Of a DNA stretch of 64,000 nt, positions 18,697-26,927 are shown piece by piece. Origin of the DNA: JBBRWO01 sp964388455. Lineage in GTDB: Bacteria > Actinomycetota > Coriobacteriia > Anaerosomatales > JAAXUF01. The position numbers and the translations under genes were made by a program. The notes beneath the pieces were generated by a model. The model worked only from the letters and a program-made list of their open reading frames with translations. It searched no databases and was not told the origin of the DNA. Positions within the stretch are counted from its first letter, which is position 1. Each line of letters starts with the position of its first letter. The DNA lies in contig CAYMAN010000008.1 in assembly GCA_964388455.1 (NCBI GenBank), positions 1-64,000 on the forward strand, given 5' to 3'.

Positions 18697-19803
18697 ATGG
18701 GTATCCCGCTGCTCGACCTCAAAGCCCAGTACCTCGACTTGAAGGAAGAGCTTGACGCCGTCTGGTTCGAGACGATGGGCAATGCGTCATTCATCGGCGG
18801 ACCCAAGGTCAAGGCGCTCGAGGCCCAGATCGCCGAGTACGTCGGCGCCAAGCACTGTGTCGCTTGTGGTAACGGCACCGACGCGCTGTTCCTGATACTC
18901 GCCGGGCTCGGCATCAGCAAGGGCGACGAGATCATCACGACGCCGTTCACCTTCTTCGCCACCGCCGAGTCGATCGCACACCTGGGCGCCAAGCCCGTGT
19001 TCGTCGATATCGAGCCCGGCACCTACAACATCAGCGTCGAGGCCATCAAGGCCGCGATCACGCCCGTGACCAAGGCGATCATGCCCGTCCACATCTTCGG
19101 CCAGTGTGCCGACATGGACGCCATCAACGCACTGGCCGAGGAGCATGGCCTCGTTGTCATCGAGGATGCCTGCCAGGCGATCGGCGCCACCTACAAGGGC
19201 AAGATGGCGGGCTCGCTGGCCAAGGCCGCCGCATTCTCCTTCTTCCCCAGCAAGAACCTCGGATGCGCCGGCGACGGTGGCTGCATCACGACCGACGACG
19301 ACGAGCTCGCGGCGAAGTGTCGCAAGATCGCCGCGCACGGAACCAGCAAGAAGTACTACCACGACGCGATCGGCGTGAACTCGCGCCTGGATTCGTTGCA
19401 GGCAGCCATCCTGTCGGTCAAGCTGCCGCATCTGGACCGCTGGAACGGCGAGCGTCGTGCCGGCGCCGCGTACTACAACGAGCAGCTGGCGGGTCTTCCC
19501 GGTCTGGAGCTGCCGGTGGAGTTGCCTTATGGCGAGATGGTCTACCACCTCTACATCGTGAAGAGCGATCGCGCTGCAGACATCATGGCGGCGATGGCCG
19601 AGCGGGGAATCGGAACCGCGCTCTACTACCCGCTCGCGCTCCATGAGCAGGAAGCGTTCACGCTTCGCGAAGGTTACGTGAAGCCATCGCTTCCCGTCGC
19701 TGAGTCGTGCGATGGCAAGACGTTTGCACTTCCCTGCTTCCCGGGCATCACTCGCGAGCAGCAGGATGCCGTCGTGGCCGTAGTGAAGGGCGCTCTTAAC
19801 TAG
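18697..19803 (+). CDS. wbpE: UDP-3-keto-GlcNAcA aminotransferase (WbpE/WlbC-like, DegT/DnrJ/EryC1 family)
   Basis: PLP-dependent aminotransferase, 368 residues, that would put the amino group on C3 of the keto sugar. Family signatures: PLLDLKAQY at the N terminus, CGNGTDALFL, EDACQAIGATYKGK, and FFPSKNLGCAGDGG with the PLP lysine. A 100-nt gap separates it from wbpD and holds no gene; AGGAG stands at good distance before the ATG. Its product is the substrate for the wbpD enzyme, so wbpA, B, E and D form a full four-step route. The next gene begins without a gap. Confidence 0.88.
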   Translation: MGIPLLDLKAQYLDLKEELDAVWFETMGNASFIGGPKVKALEAQIAEYVGAKHCVACGNGTDALFLILAGLGISKGDEIITTPFTFFATAESIAHLGAKPVFVDIEPGTYNISVEAIKAAITPVTKAIMPVHIFGQCADMDAINALAEEHGLVVIEDACQAIGATYKGKMAGSLAKAAAFSFFPSKNLGCAGDGGCITTDDDELAAKCRKIAAHGTSKKYYHDAIGVNSRLDSLQAAILSVKLPHLDRWNGERRAGAAYYNEQLAGLPGLELPVELPYGEMVYHLYIVKSDRAADIMAAMAERGIGTALYYPLALHEQEAFTLREGYVKPSLPVAESCDGKTFALPCFPGITREQQDAVVAVVKGALN

Positions 19804-21336
19804 ATGGGCAAGCATTCAGGTTCAGATAAAGGACGGAGAGTCGTAGGCAGCGGGGAGCACCCGCGGCCTCGTACCGGCTCACGCCGTGTCCCGGCCGAGC
19901 GTCGACGCCTTCCGGGCGAACGCGCGACCGCCGAGACGATGAGGGCGGGCGCCGAGACGTATCGGCTCTCTGACCCCTCGTCGCGCCGTCGCGGCTCACT
20001 TGAGACAGCGCCTGCTCGTCTCAAGATCGAGCGTGACAGGCGTCGCGCGCGTACCAAGCGCGTTGCTGTGCTTATCGCTGGCGCGCTTGCGGTGCTGACG
20101 TGTTTGGCGGCCGGCGGCGTCTTTGCGTACGCGAAGTACATCGAACGCACCATGCAGAGTACCGTCTTGCAGCAAGGCGAACTTGACGCCGTGCTCACCA
20201 AAGCCAAGCCCATGGAGCCGCTCAATATCCTGATTCTGGGCGCGGACTACCGTAAGGGTGACTTGAAGTACCGCACTGACTCGATGATCGTTGCGCACGT
20301 GGACCCCCAGGCCAAGAAGATATGGTTGATCTCGATTCCGCGTGACACCCGTGTCGAGTACCCGGGACGTGGGGCGATCAAGATCAACACCGCGCACGTG
20401 TACGGTGGTGCCGCGGGCGCAGTGAGCGCGGTCGAGGACCTCACCGGCATGAAGATGAACCACTATCTCGAGGTCAACTTCAAGGGCTTCAAGAGGGCCG
20501 TCGACGCGATCGGTGGGGTCTGGATCGACGTCCCGGTCGCCATAGACGACAAACAGGCCGATCAGAGTCCCGGCAAGCGCGCCAGTAAGATCGACGCGGG
20601 CTACCAGCGACTCGACGGCGAGCATGCGCTCACCTTCGTGCGTGCGCGTCATCAGTTCGCCGACCAGGACTTCTCACGAATGAAGAACCAGCAGTTGTTC
20701 TTCCTCGCGCTCGCGGACCAGATAGGCAAAGTCGGTAATGTCGCGAAGTTGCCGCAGATGGTCTCGGCCGTCGCCCCCTACATTCAGACCGATATGTCGC
20801 TGGTGGAAATGATCAAGATGGCCCAGGCGTTGCGCGGCTCGGGGCGCGACAACATCTACACAGCCACGCTGAAGGGTGAGTGGAAATCACCGTTCATCTA
20901 CCCGGACACCGTGCTGCTGGCCAAGTTGATGAAGGACGTCAAAGAGGGCCGAAGCTTCGAGGCCACAGGCGCTGCGGATTCGTCAAAGACCGTGGATGCC
21001 ACCACGGCTTCGGTCAAGAAACCGTCACAGATCAAGATCACCGTGCGCAACGGTTCCGGACTGAACGGTGTGGCCAAGCAGGCTGCTTCGATCCTCAAGG
21101 CCAAGACGTTCGCGGTCGGTGAGGTCGGAAACGCCAATCAGAACGTCTACACCAAGACGATGATCATCTACAAAGACGATCTGGCCGCAGCGCAACTGGT
21201 CGCCTCGGCGATGCCGCCGGGAACCAAGATCGTCCAGAGCCGAGGGATGTACAGCTTCGACACCGACATCCTCGTGGTCGTAGGCAAGGACTGGGACGTC
21301 GCGAAGGTTCCTGCGGCGCCGGTCACCTCGCAGTAG
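19804..21336 (+). CDS. LCP (LytR-CpsA-Psr) family glycopolymer-peptidoglycan ligase
   Basis: Membrane enzyme that moves a finished glycopolymer from its undecaprenyl carrier to peptidoglycan outside the cell. The 510-residue protein has a long arginine-rich cytoplasmic head (1-78), one membrane helix (about 80-102), the LCP domain (about 135-305) with the conserved charged motifs RTDSMIVAHVDP, SIPRDTRVEYPG, NHYLEVNFKGF and FVRARHQFADQDFSRMKNQQ, and a C-terminal LytR_C-like domain (about 405-495; ITVRNGSGLNGVAKQAAS). The ATG directly follows the wbpE stop, tying the ligase to the diacetamido-uronic acid genes. Its end overlaps the convergent glycosyltransferase by 14 nt. Confidence 0.93.
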   Translation: MGKHSGSDKGRRVVGSGEHPRPRTGSRRVPAERRRLPGERATAETMRAGAETYRLSDPSSRRRGSLETAPARLKIERDRRRARTKRVAVLIAGALAVLTCLAAGGVFAYAKYIERTMQSTVLQQGELDAVLTKAKPMEPLNILILGADYRKGDLKYRTDSMIVAHVDPQAKKIWLISIPRDTRVEYPGRGAIKINTAHVYGGAAGAVSAVEDLTGMKMNHYLEVNFKGFKRAVDAIGGVWIDVPVAIDDKQADQSPGKRASKIDAGYQRLDGEHALTFVRARHQFADQDFSRMKNQQLFFLALADQIGKVGNVAKLPQMVSAVAPYIQTDMSLVEMIKMAQALRGSGRDNIYTATLKGEWKSPFIYPDTVLLAKLMKDVKEGRSFEATGAADSSKTVDATTASVKKPSQIKITVRNGSGLNGVAKQAASILKAKTFAVGEVGNANQNVYTKTMIIYKDDLAAAQLVASAMPPGTKIVQSRGMYSFDTDILVVVGKDWDVAKVPAAPVTSQ

Positions 21337-22549
21337 CGTCTGCCGCCGCGCTCAGTACAGTGAGCACCTGCTCCGCGAGGAGATCTCGTGCGAACACGCG
21401 CTCGGCGACGCCTCGCGCGTTGACGCCCATCCGTTTGCGTAGCGCGCGGTCGTCTGCGAGCTTCACGATGGCGTCGCCCAAGGCTTCGCCGTCCTCGGCG
21501 GGCACGTAGATGCCGCACTCGTTGTCCTCGACGATCTCGCGCGTCCAGCCGTCGGAGTTCACGATCATCGGCTTGCCGCTGGCCAATCCGTCGAAGAGCT
21601 TGTTGGGCGAGTTGGTGGCAAGGATCGGTTTGTCGGCGAAGAGGACCATGAGTGTATCCGCGGTGCGCGTCAGAATGGGTACCTCGGCCTTGGGGACACT
21701 CCCGATCAGCTTGACGTTGGGGAGTGTCGCCGTGCGCTCGGTGAGCGCGGGCATCGATTTTCCGTCGCCGGCGACGAGGAACACGATGTCGTCTCGGCCA
21801 CGCTCGATCAGGATGCGCGCGGCTTGCGGGACGTTGTCTTCGACGGCGTTGCTGGGGCCGATCGCGCCCGCATAACCCACGACGAACTTGTGCGCCAGGC
21901 CGTGCTTGCTCACGAGCTTCCGGTCGCGCGGCCCGGGCGTGAAGAGGTCGAGGTCGCTGGAGTTGGGAACCATGTGTACGCGCTCGCAGGGAACTCCCTC
22001 GGCGACGACACCGGCCGCCATGCCGGGGGAGAGTGCGATCACGTGAGCTGCTCGGCGATACAGAAACCGTTCCAGCATCTTGGCGACCGTGCCGAGAAGC
22101 CCGTGACGTTTGATGGCGCCCATCTGGATCGCCGCCTCGGGCCACAGGTCGCGGACCTCGAAGACGAACGGCGCACCGGTGATCGCGCTTGCGAGGTAAC
22201 CGGGGACTCCGACTGTGAGCGGAGTCGAGGTCGCGAAGACGACGTCGTGCTTGCCCGCAGTGGCCGCGAGCCAGGTCGCGCCGATCATGAACGCCACGAA
22301 GGAGCCGAGTCTGCGCCCGTAGTCCATGTAGTTGCTGTACGAGACCCGAACGCTCCGGATGTGGATGCCGTCGATGTCGCCGTCCACGAGCCGCCTGGCC
22401 GAGAACTCCTCGGGCAGACGCGACGATGATGTGACGATGGTGACCTGATGCCCCTGCTCCACCCAGCGACGTGCGAACTCATACGAGCGAATCAGCCCGA
22501 GTTCTGACTGTCGTGTCGCGAAGAACTGATGGATGTAGAGGATCCGCAT
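21323..22549 (-). CDS. GT4-family glycosyltransferase (WbuB-like)
   Basis: Retaining GT-B glycosyltransferase, 408 residues, cytoplasmic or membrane-associated. The N terminus (RILYIHQFFATRQSELGLIRSYEFAR) resembles WbuB-type O-antigen transferases that add amino sugars such as FucNAc. The C-terminal nucleotide-sugar domain shows FDGLASGKPMIVNSDGW, where the GT4 E-x7-E region would be. Donor and acceptor cannot be assigned. The gene is downstream of ugd with a 12-nt gap, so the pair is an operon, and it converges on the LCP gene with a 14-nt overlap. Confidence 0.85.
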   Translation of the reverse strand: MRILYIHQFFATRQSELGLIRSYEFARRWVEQGHQVTIVTSSSRLPEEFSARRLVDGDIDGIHIRSVRVSYSNYMDYGRRLGSFVAFMIGATWLAATAGKHDVVFATSTPLTVGVPGYLASAITGAPFVFEVRDLWPEAAIQMGAIKRHGLLGTVAKMLERFLYRRAAHVIALSPGMAAGVVAEGVPCERVHMVPNSSDLDLFTPGPRDRKLVSKHGLAHKFVVGYAGAIGPSNAVEDNVPQAARILIERGRDDIVFLVAGDGKSMPALTERTATLPNVKLIGSVPKAEVPILTRTADTLMVLFADKPILATNSPNKLFDGLASGKPMIVNSDGWTREIVEDNECGIYVPAEDGEALGDAIVKLADDRALRKRMGVNARGVAERVFARDLLAEQVLTVLSAAADATAR

Positions 22550-22561
22550 AGGCGTTGAAGC

Positions 22562-23866
22562 CTAGGAGGAGCGGTGCGCGCCGTGGCGCCCGACGCCCAT
22601 GTACGTCAGGCCTGCCGCCGTGACCGCCGCGGCATCAAGCGCGTTGCGGCCGTCGAACACGATGGCAGGTTCGCTCATCACGCGTCGGACGCGTGCCCAA
22701 TCGAGCTCCAGGAACTCCGGCCACTCGGTCACGAGCACCATGGCCGAGGAGCCCTCGAGCGCCTCCCAGACGTCATCGACGCGGGTCGAGCCCGGCAGCG
22801 TGACTTCTCCGGCGAACGGGTCACACGTGACGACCGAGGCGCCTTCCTCGACGAGAAGCGGCACGATGTCGAGTGCCGGGGATTCGCGTACGTCGTCGGT
22901 GTGCGGCTTGAACGCCAGGCCGAGAATCGCGACCTTGCGCTCCCAGAGGTTGGGGATGGCGCGGGTGAGCTGGATGAGCGGCAGCAGACGCTGGCGGTTG
23001 TTCACGTCGATGACGGCTTTGAGCAGATCGAACTGGTAGCCGTTCATGGTCGCGATGAAGTCCAGCGCGCGAGTGTCCTTGGGGAAGCACGAGCCGCCGT
23101 ATCCGATGCCCGCCTGCAGGAACGCCGAGCCGATTCGGGAGTCGAGCCCGATGCCGCCGGAGACGGCGTCGATGTCGGCGCCCACTGCATCACAGAGGTT
23201 GGCGATCTCGTTGATGAAGCTGATCTTGGTGGAGAGGAACGCGTTAGACGCGTACTTGATGGTCTCGGCGCTTGCGACATCGGTGACGACGATGGGCGCG
23301 TCGAGCGAGACGTACAGCTCGGCGACCTGGTCGATGGCGCGGGCGTCATCTCCGCCGATGACGACGCGGTCGGTGTTGAACCAGTCGTGGATGGCGTGGC
23401 CTTCGCGGAGGAACTCGGGGTTGGACACGTAACCGATTTCCACCGCAGCGCGTGTGAGCTGACGGTCGCGCAGGGCCGAACCGGTCCCCGGCGGCACAGT
23501 CGACTTCATCACCAGTGTGAAGGGCTTGGTCGCCTCAGCCGAGAGGGAGTCGGCGACCGCGCGCACGAACGAGAGATCCGCAGCACCGTTCTCTGACATC
23601 GGCGTACCCACGGCGACGAAGATGACCTCGCCGATCAGGTCGGCCCAGCCGTTCTCCGGCGTCTCGAAGCGGAGGTTGCCTGCGGCGATGCCGGCCTCGA
23701 GCAGCTCAGCGAGCCCTGGTTCGTGGATGGGCGGCACGCCTGCACGCATGCGTGCGACCTTCTCGGCGTCGATGTCGACACAGGTCACGTCGTGGCCGAG
23801 CTTGGCCAGACAGACGCCCTGGATGAGTCCGACATAGCCGGTTCCTACGACGGTAACGGTGGTCAT
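22562..23866 (-). CDS. ugd: UDP-glucose 6-dehydrogenase-type nucleotide sugar dehydrogenase
   Basis: Oxidises a UDP-hexose (usually UDP-glucose) to the uronic acid with two NAD. The 434-residue protein starts TVVGTGYVGLIQGVCLA and has the catalytic cysteine in GYGGSCFPKDTRAL and GLAFKPHTDDVRESPA in the C-terminal domain, which are signs of the Ugd/TuaD branch rather than WbpA/WecC. The start is ATG 23866 with GAGGGG upstream; the frame is open further back but not conserved. It is the second nucleotide-sugar dehydrogenase in the window, so two different uronic acids are probably made. Confidence 0.9.
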   Translation of the reverse strand: MTTVTVVGTGYVGLIQGVCLAKLGHDVTCVDIDAEKVARMRAGVPPIHEPGLAELLEAGIAAGNLRFETPENGWADLIGEVIFVAVGTPMSENGAADLSFVRAVADSLSAEATKPFTLVMKSTVPPGTGSALRDRQLTRAAVEIGYVSNPEFLREGHAIHDWFNTDRVVIGGDDARAIDQVAELYVSLDAPIVVTDVASAETIKYASNAFLSTKISFINEIANLCDAVGADIDAVSGGIGLDSRIGSAFLQAGIGYGGSCFPKDTRALDFIATMNGYQFDLLKAVIDVNNRQRLLPLIQLTRAIPNLWERKVAILGLAFKPHTDDVRESPALDIVPLLVEEGASVVTCDPFAGEVTLPGSTRVDDVWEALEGSSAMVLVTEWPEFLELDWARVRRVMSEPAIVFDGRNALDAAAVTAAGLTYMGVGRHGAHRSS

Positions 23867-23999
23867 GAAGATCCCCTCGAGGACGTGTCTGTGCGGGTCG
23901 TTTGGCGCAAGATAACGCCTGCGACAGGGTACCACAGCGTGGCGCCTGTACCGCCTGCGTGATGCGTGTTTCGTCGAGCGTGGAGTGTGCGGGCGCACG

Positions 24000-24009
24000 G
24001 TGATACCAT
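24000..24009. promoter_or_regulatory. Candidate overlapping divergent -10 elements
   Basis: On the + strand TACCAT (24004-24009) precedes the ATG at 24051; on the - strand TATCAC reads from 24005 to 24000 toward ugd (start 23866). The two hexamers share the central TA pair, so one melted site could serve both directions. The ugd side also has another possible -10 (TACCCT, reading 23931 to 23926). The 184-bp gap between the genes holds no other feature I can name. Confidence 0.35.
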
Positions 24010-24050
24010 CGACGGTGACATGCTGGGTTCTGAGGGGAGTCACGACCGGT

Positions 24051-24806
24051 ATGACCGCTGAACACGAGCACGACAGGCAGGCCCGCGCGCCGCACACCCC
24101 AGAGGACGCGATTCCGTCCATCGTCGACGCACCGACGCCCGATGCCGAGGCGCGGTTCGTCGCCGAGACGGCGGCTCGCTCCCGCCAGACGCGTATCGGA
24201 TGGGAGGTCGCGGTCGGGGTCATCGTGATCGTGCTGATCGGCGCCGGAATCGCCTATGCGCTTCTCGGCCGGGGAACCACATCGGACCAGCCTGCCGAGC
24301 AATCTGCGGCCGCACTGGCTTCCTTGCAGCCTTCCGCATCGGACTCAACGGCGTCCGGGGTCGCGTCACGGACGGTTGTAGACTCGGGCACGCCCGCGCC
24401 CGGTGGTGCGCAGATCAGTCGCGCCGCCAAGCCAACGGAGCGGCTTGCCACAGAGGGGCAGCCCCTGTCGGAGCTGTCGGCTCCGCCCGCCAAGACGGTC
24501 GCGATGCTCGTCGTCCCCAAGGGATTCAAGGCAGCCGCGTTCGACATCGTGTTCCAACCGTACGGGTGGGGCCCGGGTGGTGTGGACGGGGGCCGGATTC
24601 TCGTCCGGATCGACTCCTCGAGGCCCGCCGATGCGGGCGCTAAGGCCCTGGAGAAGGATTTCATGGGGCGCAATGCGGCCGTATGGTGTTCGCCGGCTGA
24701 TGCTAAGATCCTCGCGGATGGGGGCACGTACTCCGGGGTCCTCACGGTTCGTCCGCAAGGGAACGTCGGGTCGCTGTACCTGAGCCAGGTCAAACCGGAT
24801 AAGTAG
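24051..24806 (+). CDS. Membrane-anchored exported protein of unknown function
   Basis: I do not recognise this 251-residue protein. It has a hydrophilic acidic cytoplasmic head (1-48), one membrane helix (about 51-72), a Ser/Ala/Pro-rich stretch (about 76-135) that looks like a wall-spanning linker, and a C-terminal domain of about 110 residues containing FDIVFQPYGWGPGGVDGGRI and one cysteine (AVWCSPAD). The ATG follows GAGGGGAG at 11 nt. It lies between a nucleotide-sugar dehydrogenase and a group of wall-binding proteins, and its transcript seems to end at a hairpin 18 nt after the stop. A role at the cell wall is likely, but nothing closer can be said. Confidence 0.8.
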   Translation: MTAEHEHDRQARAPHTPEDAIPSIVDAPTPDAEARFVAETAARSRQTRIGWEVAVGVIVIVLIGAGIAYALLGRGTTSDQPAEQSAAALASLQPSASDSTASGVASRTVVDSGTPAPGGAQISRAAKPTERLATEGQPLSELSAPPAKTVAMLVVPKGFKAAAFDIVFQPYGWGPGGVDGGRILVRIDSSRPADAGAKALEKDFMGRNAAVWCSPADAKILADGGTYSGVLTVRPQGNVGSLYLSQVKPDK

Positions 24807-24824
24807 GCGGCAGAGTCCGGGTGG

Positions 24825-24845
24825 GTGCGCGGCGGCGCACGTTTT
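24825..24845 (+). terminator. Intrinsic terminator
   Basis: GTGCGC-GGCG-GCGCAC (24825-24840) followed by GTTTT. A short, pure-GC stem with a U-rich tail, 18 nt after the stop of the gene before it and 66 nt before the next start. Confidence 0.7.
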
Positions 24846-24911
24846 GCTCCAAGGTGGTCGAGTCGCAGCGCGGCTCGACTGAATGACGATGCACGTGAGG
24901 GAGATTCGATC

Positions 24912-26759
24912 ATGACTCGTACCATAAGAATGCCGTTCGCTGTTATCGCAGCAACCCTGTTGCTGTTAACCGGAGCGATACTTGCACCCTCCGTCGCGTC
25001 CGCCGTCACTGTCAGCGGTTCAGTGAAGACGACGTCCGGCTCCGCGCCGGTTCACCCGGTCACCGTCGACCTCTACTACTGGGACGGTGGAGACTGGCAG
25101 ATGTCGAACTACTCGGCTCAGACGGTCGGCGCAGCGTGGAGCATCAACGTCGCCACGGCCGACGCCTCAAAACAGTACAAGGCCGTGTTCAGCGACTGGC
25201 CGTATAACTGGTACGCGCAGACGGTTCACCCCAACGCCAAGCTGGGCACCAGTGGGGTGCCGTCAAACGGCACGACGATCACGCCGGGCACAGGCAGCGT
25301 TGGTCTGGTGACGACGATGGAGCTGCTCCCGCGCTCGTATTCGGGAACCGTGAAGGACAAGGCCGGAAAGCCACTCTCAGGAATCACGGTCTCCGCCTAC
25401 GTGGGGACCGATGCCGAGAATGACTGGGTCGCGTCCACCGAGACACTGGCCAACGGAACCTATGAACTGCACGGTCTCACCGCGTCCAGTTACCGCATCG
25501 GGTTCGACGACTACAACGGTGCTTATGCGCCGACGTTTTACAGCGCCAAGTCCTCGCTCGCGACCGCCCTGCTGGTCAACCGCGGCGCAACCGGCGTCAA
25601 TGCGGCGATGGCGCGCTTCGTCGCGGTCGAACGCATCGCGCCCACCTCGGGCAAGTACTGGACGCAGTCGGTGAATGTGGCAAGACGTATGTACGTCGAT
25701 GACATGACCAAGCCGTGGAACGCTACCACCAATCCTGATGCGTGGGATGACGTGACGGACATCGTGATCACGTCCGGCGACAAACGTGCGCAGTCAGACC
25801 CGCTATCCGCAGCCGGGTTGTGTTGGGCGTATCAGGTCAACAGTCCCGACTCGTACAACGCAAACTTCAACGCGCCGCTCCTTCTTGTGTCGGCATACGC
25901 CAAGACGGACCCCTCGGTGCTCGCTCTGATCAAGGAGATCGGCCTCAACAACGCCGGTATGGCCGGATCGAAACGGCGGCTGACGATCCACATCGTCGGC
26001 GGACCGGTCGCGGTCCCCGATGCGAGATTCAATGAAATCAGCGCGGCACTTGTGAGTGTGGGTGCGCAAGCCCCGGTGAAGGACCGCGTGTTGTCGACCG
26101 GTGGACGATACGACCTGGCCGAGAAGATCTCCCAGATCATGAAGTCGCGCGCTGACGCGAGCAAGACCGACGAGCTCGTGCTTGCCGATTTCGCGCTGAT
26201 CGCCAACGGTGCCGACCCGGCGAGCTTCTACGACTCTCTGGCGTTCTCGCCGATCGCCGCATCAGTGGGCGCACCGATTCTGCTCGTTACCAAGACGTCG
26301 GTACCCAGGCAGACCAGCAGGGCGATCAGCAGACTGAAGGTCGCCCCTACCGGTATCGATCCCGTGAAGTCGCTGTACGTCGGCGGTGGGACCGCTGCTG
26401 TCTCGTCCGGCGTCTTCAGTACCCTGAAGCGCAGCACCGCGAGTACCACGCGCGTCTCGGGGCTTGACCGCTACAAGACGGCCCGGGCGATCGCGGACAA
26501 GGCCGTCGCGATGGGATGGCTGCGCGCGGATTCGAGCGTCGCTCTCGCCTCGACGATCGCCGACGCGCAGCTCGCGGGCGTGCTTGCGGGTAACGATGCG
26601 TCACCGTTGCTTCTCACGGCCCCCACGTCGCTGACGAGTACTTCCAAGTCGTGGCTGTATGGAAAGAAGGCAAGCCTGCTGCGCGTTTACCTGGTGGGAT
26701 CCTCCAGCGCGCTGAGCACCCAGGTCTACAACTCTACGAAAGCGGCTGTCGCCAACTAG
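24912..26759 (+). CDS. Secreted cell-wall-binding protein: two Ig-like domains and CWB2 repeats
   Basis: 615 residues, exported by a signal peptide (1-31, cleavage after ASA). Residues about 32-215 hold two carboxypeptidase-regulatory/Ig-like beta domains (VSGSVKTTSG..., and YSGTVKDKAGKPLSGITVSAYV). The rest is a set of about three CWB2 (PF04122-type) repeats, recognisable by IVITSGDKRAQSDPLS, IHIVGGPVAVP, YVGGGTAAVS and VSGLDRYKTARAIA. CWB2 triplets in Clostridioides difficile bind an anionic wall polymer and hold S-layer proteins; here no enzymatic domain is present, so a structural or adhesive surface role is inferred. ATG 24912 has GAGGGAGA upstream; earlier in-frame starts overlap the terminator. 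A clear terminator follows. Confidence 0.85.
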   Translation: MTRTIRMPFAVIAATLLLLTGAILAPSVASAVTVSGSVKTTSGSAPVHPVTVDLYYWDGGDWQMSNYSAQTVGAAWSINVATADASKQYKAVFSDWPYNWYAQTVHPNAKLGTSGVPSNGTTITPGTGSVGLVTTMELLPRSYSGTVKDKAGKPLSGITVSAYVGTDAENDWVASTETLANGTYELHGLTASSYRIGFDDYNGAYAPTFYSAKSSLATALLVNRGATGVNAAMARFVAVERIAPTSGKYWTQSVNVARRMYVDDMTKPWNATTNPDAWDDVTDIVITSGDKRAQSDPLSAAGLCWAYQVNSPDSYNANFNAPLLLVSAYAKTDPSVLALIKEIGLNNAGMAGSKRRLTIHIVGGPVAVPDARFNEISAALVSVGAQAPVKDRVLSTGGRYDLAEKISQIMKSRADASKTDELVLADFALIANGADPASFYDSLAFSPIAASVGAPILLVTKTSVPRQTSRAISRLKVAPTGIDPVKSLYVGGGTAAVSSGVFSTLKRSTASTTRVSGLDRYKTARAIADKAVAMGWLRADSSVALASTIADAQLAGVLAGNDASPLLLTAPTSLTSTSKSWLYGKKASLLRVYLVGSSSALSTQVYNSTKAAVAN

Positions 26760-26786
26760 CCCGCACTAGTTCAACGAGCATCAAGG

Positions 26787-26818
26787 AAGGGGTCGACGGA
26801 ACCACTCGTCGGCCCCTT
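26787..26818 (+). terminator. Intrinsic terminator
   Basis: A 12-bp stem AAGGGGTCGACG / CGTCGGCCCCTT with one G-U-type mismatch and an 8-nt loop, followed by TTG. It starts 28 nt after the CWB2 protein gene and ends just before a candidate promoter for the next gene. Confidence 0.8.
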
Positions 26819-26833
26819 TGACGTGGGCGCTGA

Positions 26834-26839
26834 TACAAT
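26834..26839 (+). promoter_or_regulatory. Candidate -10 element (TACAAT)
   Basis: TACAAT preceded by TGA, 88 nt before the GTG start of the L,D-transpeptidase gene and right after a terminator. TTGACG at 26818-26823 is too close (10 nt) to be its -35. Confidence 0.5.
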
Positions 26840-26927
26840 GACGACGGTGCCACGCCTCGCGCAGCCCGCGGGTGAGCCCTGATACGTTGTACGTGTTCTC
26901 GGACCGTGAAACGACCAAGGAGTCTCC

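Noticed and set aside
26818..26839. TTGACG plus TACAAT as a full promoter
   Set aside because: The spacer is only 10 nt; TTGACG is partly the tail of the terminator. Only the -10 is kept as a candidate.
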